Shown in pieces: positions 60,616 to 64,000 of a stretch of 64,000 bases of DNA. This DNA comes from Eretmocerus hayati. Lineage: Eukaryota > Arthropoda > Insecta > Hymenoptera > Aphelinidae. Under the pieces are notes generated by a model, which was given only the letters and a program-made list of their open reading frames with translations, was not told the origin of the DNA and did no database searches. The translations under genes were made by a program, and so were the position numbers. Positions within the stretch are counted from its first letter, which is position 1. The number at the start of each line of letters is the position of its first letter. Location of the stretch: the NCBI GenBank assembly GCA_029851415.1, contig CM056743.1, positions 76,526,186-76,590,185 of the forward strand. The letters are read 5' to 3'.

Positions 60616-62290
60616 GTCCGACGTTCACAAAGAATAAATGCTCCCAGAGTAGTGATTCCCTTGACGCATACTACCTCGTATGCTCGTCCCAGTAGAATCA
60701 TTCAAAGATGCAATCTTTTCATTCTTATATGAAAAGGAAGTCACATGATTCGATTGCTTGTGTGCTATAAAGTGAAGTGAGATTACGGAGAACTGAAATT
60801 TGACAAAATTGTTCGTAATGCGGGTATTAAATCCACAATATTCTTCCAAGAGATGTTGCCTTGTGTTCTCCATAATCTCCGCTTCCTTGCTCAAGATCGT
60901 GCCAAGCAGTACAATTATGAATATGTCTGGGTCCGTAAAGGCGTGATCTCTGTCCGTAAAGATGAAGACAGTGGTCGTATCCCCATAGTGACTGAAACAG
61001 ACTTGAATACCATTGCATGACTATCGCCGGATCTAAAACTTGTACGTAAAAATGTACCTGTCCGATCCTATATTCGAATTGCGTAACTGAATGTCTCTCC
61101 TCTCAAAAAGAATTCCGATGATGTAAAATTATCTTTGGATAATCACGAAATAGATATTCTTTCTATGTCTGAAACATGGCTTACTCCGCAATGTCAAGAT
61201 TCATTAGTTGCTATTCCGAAATTCGCACCTGTTCGCAACGATCGTGAGTTGAAATCATCCACAGGAAAACGTGAGTTCATGCAAGGTAGTGGGGTAGCTT
61301 TTATATCCGCGACGACCTGACGTATGAAGTAATCGGATCTCCACAAATGAAACATGTTGATGAAACAGAATACCTACTTGTTGGAGTACAAACATGTAAT
61401 GATGAGAGAATATTGGTGGGCTCGTTATATCTTCGACCAAATGGCCATGTTTCAACAAAGTTTCTTGCGGACTTCCAGGATATATCGCCTTTATACGGGG
61501 ATTCTATTCTGACTGGAGTCTTGAATTCAGATCCGTTATCGAATCGCTATTATGGGAATCATTTGCGTGAGCTATTGAACGAAAACTCTCTTCACTGTGT
61601 TCCATCAGGGGCGAGCCACCACTTCAATGAGTCTGATACTTGGATTGATGTTGTTATGATAGATCCCGCTTCCTAACTTATGGGGTACCCGAAGTCACAG
61701 GCTCCATATATACATTGTCACGATTATATTATCATCGATTATAAGGTACCCACTCGAATCAAAGAGCCACGGAAAATGACGTCCAGAAATTTCAGTAAAT
61801 TTGATCCAATAATATTCTCTGAAGAACTTGAATCTGTCATTGCAAAGCACGATTTGATACAGCCCTCAGATGTGAATGAGTCCTTGGAAAAATTCCATAC
61901 ATTAGCAATCGAATTATTCAACCAGAATGCGCTAGTGTATTTTCGTACTGTGCGTAAGGATGAGAATCCATGGATGACAAACAACCTCCGTGATGAATGC
62001 AAACAGTGTGATCGATTACATCAGAAGGCAAAGAGGACAAGAATTACGGAACTCATGAATCAATACAAAGCTTTGCGAGTACAATTGGAACGGGAAATTT
62101 CAAGAGCCAAAAATGATTATTGTTTACGATCCCTGAGGGAGGCCCCAAATTGCTCTCACTACTGGAAAATTCTTCAGAACCTTGGGTTGATGAGGAGTGT
62201 GATGCGCGCATCTGTAATTATTTTTCTAATCGAAGAGCACATTCATATCATTTTCAAATCACTCACATCTTTTTTGAACACGATCTCACG
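60616..62290 (+). mobile_element. Family G CR1-like element, decayed, 3' part missing
   Basis: The element begins after CTCTCT at 60609-60615. The end of ORF1 is readable (60776-61020), then UGA-CUA and a damaged endonuclease, ending near 62200-62290 where the LTR element begins. RT and 3' end are absent. 60616-60775 shows nothing readable. Confidence 0.82.
60776..61020 (+). pseudogene. Family G ORF1, C-terminal part
   Basis: The frame encodes a FP25K-like domain (IFFQEMLPCVLHNLRFLAQD, then YNYEYVWVRKGVISVRKDED). It aligns with family F ORF1 in the same region. A stop lies upstream in the same frame near 60770. It ends TGA CTA at 61018-61023, in phase with the endonuclease. Confidence 0.78.
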
Positions 62291-62297
62291 TAAGTAA
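61021..62297 (+). pseudogene. Family G ORF2, endonuclease and linker remnant
   Basis: The frame is in phase with ORF1 after TGA. TAA at 61084-61086 replaces a Gln-type codon in IleAlaGlnLeuAsn. MSETWLTPQCQDSL follows. One T is missing near 61300 (SGVAFYIRDDL lost), and the frame resumes at MKHVDETEYLLVGVQ. The catalytic GDxN motif reads GVLNSD, so the Asp is gone. A TAA at 61675-61677 interrupts before LINK-type sequence (DENPWMTNNLRDECKQ) that ends near 62200. Clearly dead. Confidence 0.85.
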
Positions 62298-62459
62298 CGA
62301 TTCCTCACATTACGTAACGATTCTTCACGTTACGTAACGCTGCCGTTCGTTATGTAACGCAACTTCACGTTACGTAACGGGGCTCCGCATTACCTAACGC
62401 TGTCCGTAGTTACGTAACGCTACTAACCGTTACGTAACCGCGTTATACCATTACATGAC
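62289..62459 (+). promoter_or_regulatory. Array of GTTACGTAAC palindromes at 20-bp spacing
   Basis: Sites start at 62309, 62329, 62349, 62369, 62389, 62409, 62429 (20 bp apart each) and 62450. Five of these eight are exact RTTACGTAAC; others are GTTATGTAAC, ATTACCTAAC and ATTACATGAC. A degenerate ninth ends at 62298. RTTAYGTAAY is the known consensus of PAR/E4BP4-type bZIP factors (Vrille/Pdp1 in insects). The array lies 38 bases upstream of TATA and is a likely U3 enhancer. Confidence 0.7.
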
Positions 62460-62496
62460 ACAGGTAACGCTACTTATCGTTACCAGTTTCGCGGCC

Positions 62497-62504
62497 TATA
62501 TAAA
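62497..62504 (+). promoter_or_regulatory. TATA box of the LTR
   Basis: TATATAAA is preceded by GGCC, 38 bases after the last palindrome. A start site near 62528 (ACAGTC) would fit the usual 25-32 base spacing. Confidence 0.65.
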
Positions 62505-62909
62505 CCCGAGCTCTTCAAGCTCAGGGGACAGTCCGATCTCGACACGCCGTCGCGACGCATATTCCACGACACTCGGCCCCGCCGTGGCCACGCTGCTCTG
62601 ATACTCGACGTACCCCCAGTGCCGTCAGGGACGTCATCTCCGCGAGCTGGTGATATTATTCTGTGCTCTTTGCTCACAATTGTGAGCGATAGAATCTGTG
62701 TAGCGTTAGTATTTCGTATTGGTACCGAGTCGCAGTTTACATTAGAAGGAATTCGAGTTATTCGCTTACCCAACCCAGTTCCTGTCGCGGCTGCGGAACC
62801 GAGAGTGCGGAACCAACTTTGAACAATTGTGAATTCGGAGTGCGTTCCTGATTTCGAACATTTTTTGTGAATCAGAAGTGCCACTCGAACTTTGAACTTT
62901 CATAAATTC

Positions 62910-63104
62910 ATGGAACGCGGGAACCGTACCTATGCCCGTGGCAAAGTGACCCGTTCCGAGGCCGAGCGCCAACGCGACCTGTACGGGCTTCAGCAAGCGA
63001 AACTTCTTGCCCGTCGCACCGCGCTCCAGGCCATCGCCGCGGACCAACTGAAGGCTGCTCCAATCGAGAAAATCTCGTCTCCGTCCAGCGAGACGCGGGA
63101 GTAA
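62910..63104 (+). CDS. Small basic ORF in or near the LTR
   Basis: A 64-codon frame from ATG 62910 (MERGNRTYARGKVTRSEAER) is rich in Arg, Lys, Gln and Ala. I do not recognise it. It lies before the primer-binding site and would be a leader ORF or chance. Confidence 0.25.
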   Translation: MERGNRTYARGKVTRSEAERQRDLYGLQQAKLLARRTALQAIAADQLKAAPIEKISSPSSETRE

Positions 63105-63201
63105 CTGTACTCTCATTGACGGGGATCCTCAGGTTTCTTTTGCATAATTCACTTATTCAATTGAAATTTCTGTCGATCGGATCTACGGGCAACTGTCAAT
63201 T

Positions 63202-63218
63202 TGGCGCCCGACGTGGGG
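63202..63218 (+). promoter_or_regulatory. Primer-binding site
   Basis: TGGCGCCCGACGTGGGG starts with TGG, complementary to tRNA CCA ends, three bases after the LTR end. This arrangement is typical of Gypsy-like elements. I did not assign the tRNA. Confidence 0.65.
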
Positions 63219-63276
63219 CCACGAGGAACATTTTTGAACTTTGACGGCATCTGGTGATGTCGGGACCCGCGACCCA

Positions 63277-64000
63277 ATGAGCAGTCTTCCCTGGACGCCG
63301 CCTGCATCCCGGACGACCCGGCAATCAGCGGCGAGCACTTCTGGAAGTGTGGAAACATCCAGTGGCGCCCATCTAGAGCAACAGCGCACCGTCTCGCTTG
63401 AGCGTACTGCTCGCGGGACACGTCACCAAAGGCAACAGTCCCTTGGCTCGGAGCAGGAGCTCGAGGCCCTACTCGACGGAGCACAGCCGCCTATTCGCAG
63501 GAGAACTTCACGGAGGGACCTTGCTCCAACCGGACCTTCGCCGGCCGTGCCACAGGACGAGCCTGCTGCTCCCCAGGTCGGAGCGCAGCAGCAGCTGCCG
63601 GAGCAGCTAGCTCCGATCGACCCAGCGCTCCCTGACCCGGAGCAACAAGGCGCTCCGGACGCAGCTGCCAACGCGATACCTGTCACCCCGGAGCCAGCAG
63701 CGGCGCCGGAATTCAACATGGAGGACCTCCGACTGATGTTCCGCCAGCTGGCTGGCACGCCCCTCAGCCCGCCAGACTTCCACGGAGCGGAGCACGAGGA
63801 TCCCGCACGCTTCATCACGAAATGCGAGGAGCATTTCAGGCGACTTGGGACCGAGGAGGCCTTCCGAGTCCAGGTCGCAGAGCGCGCCCTCAGGGGTGAC
63901 GCTGAGAAGTGGTGGTCCTGCTACAGGAATCTGGCGGTCGACTGGAGCCGTTTCACCGATCTGCTACTGGCACGCTACGACTCACCGCAGCTCCGACTCA
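63277..64000 (+). CDS. Gypsy-like gag, N-terminal part (runs off window)
   Basis: The frame is open from 63238 to the window end, and 63277 is the first ATG after the stop at 63235-63237. 241 residues are visible. Residues 1-147 are a Gln/Pro/Ala/Arg-rich low-complexity region. From 148 a retrotransposon-Gag-type domain begins, with FHGAEHEDPARFITKCEEHF, then AEKWWSCYRNL and WSRFTDLLLARYDSP, the pattern of the Ty3/Gypsy Gag capsid region. No damage is visible in this part. Pol and the 3' LTR lie outside the window. Confidence 0.82.
   Translation, partial: MSSLPWTPPASRTTRQSAASTSGSVETSSGAHLEQQRTVSLERTARGTRHQRQQSLGSEQELEALLDGAQPPIRRRTSRRDLAPTGPSPAVPQDEPAAPQVGAQQQLPEQLAPIDPALPDPEQQGAPDAAANAIPVTPEPAAAPEFNMEDLRLMFRQLAGTPLSPPDFHGAEHEDPARFITKCEEHFRRLGTEEAFRVQVAERALRGDAEKWWSCYRNLAVDWSRFTDLLLARYDSPQLRL

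Larger units (their letters stand above)
62290..63198 (+). mobile_element. 5' LTR of a Gypsy-like LTR retrotransposon (left edge approximate)
   Basis: The right edge is placed at TGTCA (63198), three bases before the primer-binding site. The left edge is uncertain, because the 3' LTR lies outside the window. U3 contains a palindrome array and a TATA box. A possible Inr-like ACAGTC is at 62528-62533. The LTR body beyond that has no strong coding signal, though one small basic ORF is listed separately. Confidence 0.65.

Noticed and set aside
62910..63834. Frames on both strands around the LTR and gag as separate genes
   Set aside because: The minus-strand ones are shadows of the GC-rich gag frame. 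Only the gag frame (+) shows a known domain.

Overview
This window is repeat-dense eukaryotic DNA, most likely from an arthropod and probably an insect. The clues are R1-clade retrotransposons, non-LTR ORF1 proteins ending in a baculovirus FP25K-like domain, a Helitron, compact introns of roughly 40-100 bp, and AATAAA signals. I see no host gene, tRNA or rRNA gene. Almost everything is transposable element (TE).

The main architecture is a chain of non-LTR retrotransposons joined end to end through (CT)n microsatellites. Two groups are present. Jockey/CR1/L2-like elements (families named A to G here) all lie on the + strand and end in AATAAA plus a short tandem tail such as (ATCT)n, (AATC)n or (TAATC)n. 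R1-clade elements (R1a-R1h) all lie on the - strand and end in poly(A), seen as poly(T) on +. I found no exception to this orientation rule. Family A has two nearly intact full-length copies (5594-10931 and 38718-44123), one copy with two nonsense codons (22024-27538), and several 5'-truncated copies. Families B, C, D, E, F and G are more decayed or 5'-truncated, and two of them carry only ORF1.

Layout: 1-1740 is unassigned. 1818-3419 is a degenerate foldback element. 3420-5592 holds retroelement 3' ends and the R1-like copies R1a-c. 5594-44123 is the retrotransposon chain. 44595 to about 50250 is a Helitron-like insertion with a Rep/helicase gene, a three-exon zinc-finger gene, a five-exon RPA-like OB-fold gene and a decamer minisatellite; it sits inside family F (44139-51447). 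51474-57802 is more retrotransposon chain. 58394-60493 is a 2.1-kb palindrome inside a family D 3' UTR. 60616-62290 is a decayed family G element. 62290-64000 is the 5' LTR, primer-binding site and gag start of a Gypsy-like LTR element that runs off the window.

The most interesting signals are these. (1) ORF1 and ORF2 of family A are in one frame, separated only by UGA followed by CUA(G), the classic leaky-stop context, in all three copies that retain the junction. (2) The R1-like 3' UTRs carry a stem whose two sides covary around a conserved loop. (3) Family A 3' ends carry a covarying tetraloop hairpin. (4) Different CR1-like families share a 5' terminal motif. (5) The Helitron carries an intron-containing RPA-like gene. 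(6) The LTR has eight RTTAYGTAAY-like palindromes at a 20-bp period upstream of a TATA box. These are sequence readings; no database search or folding program was run.
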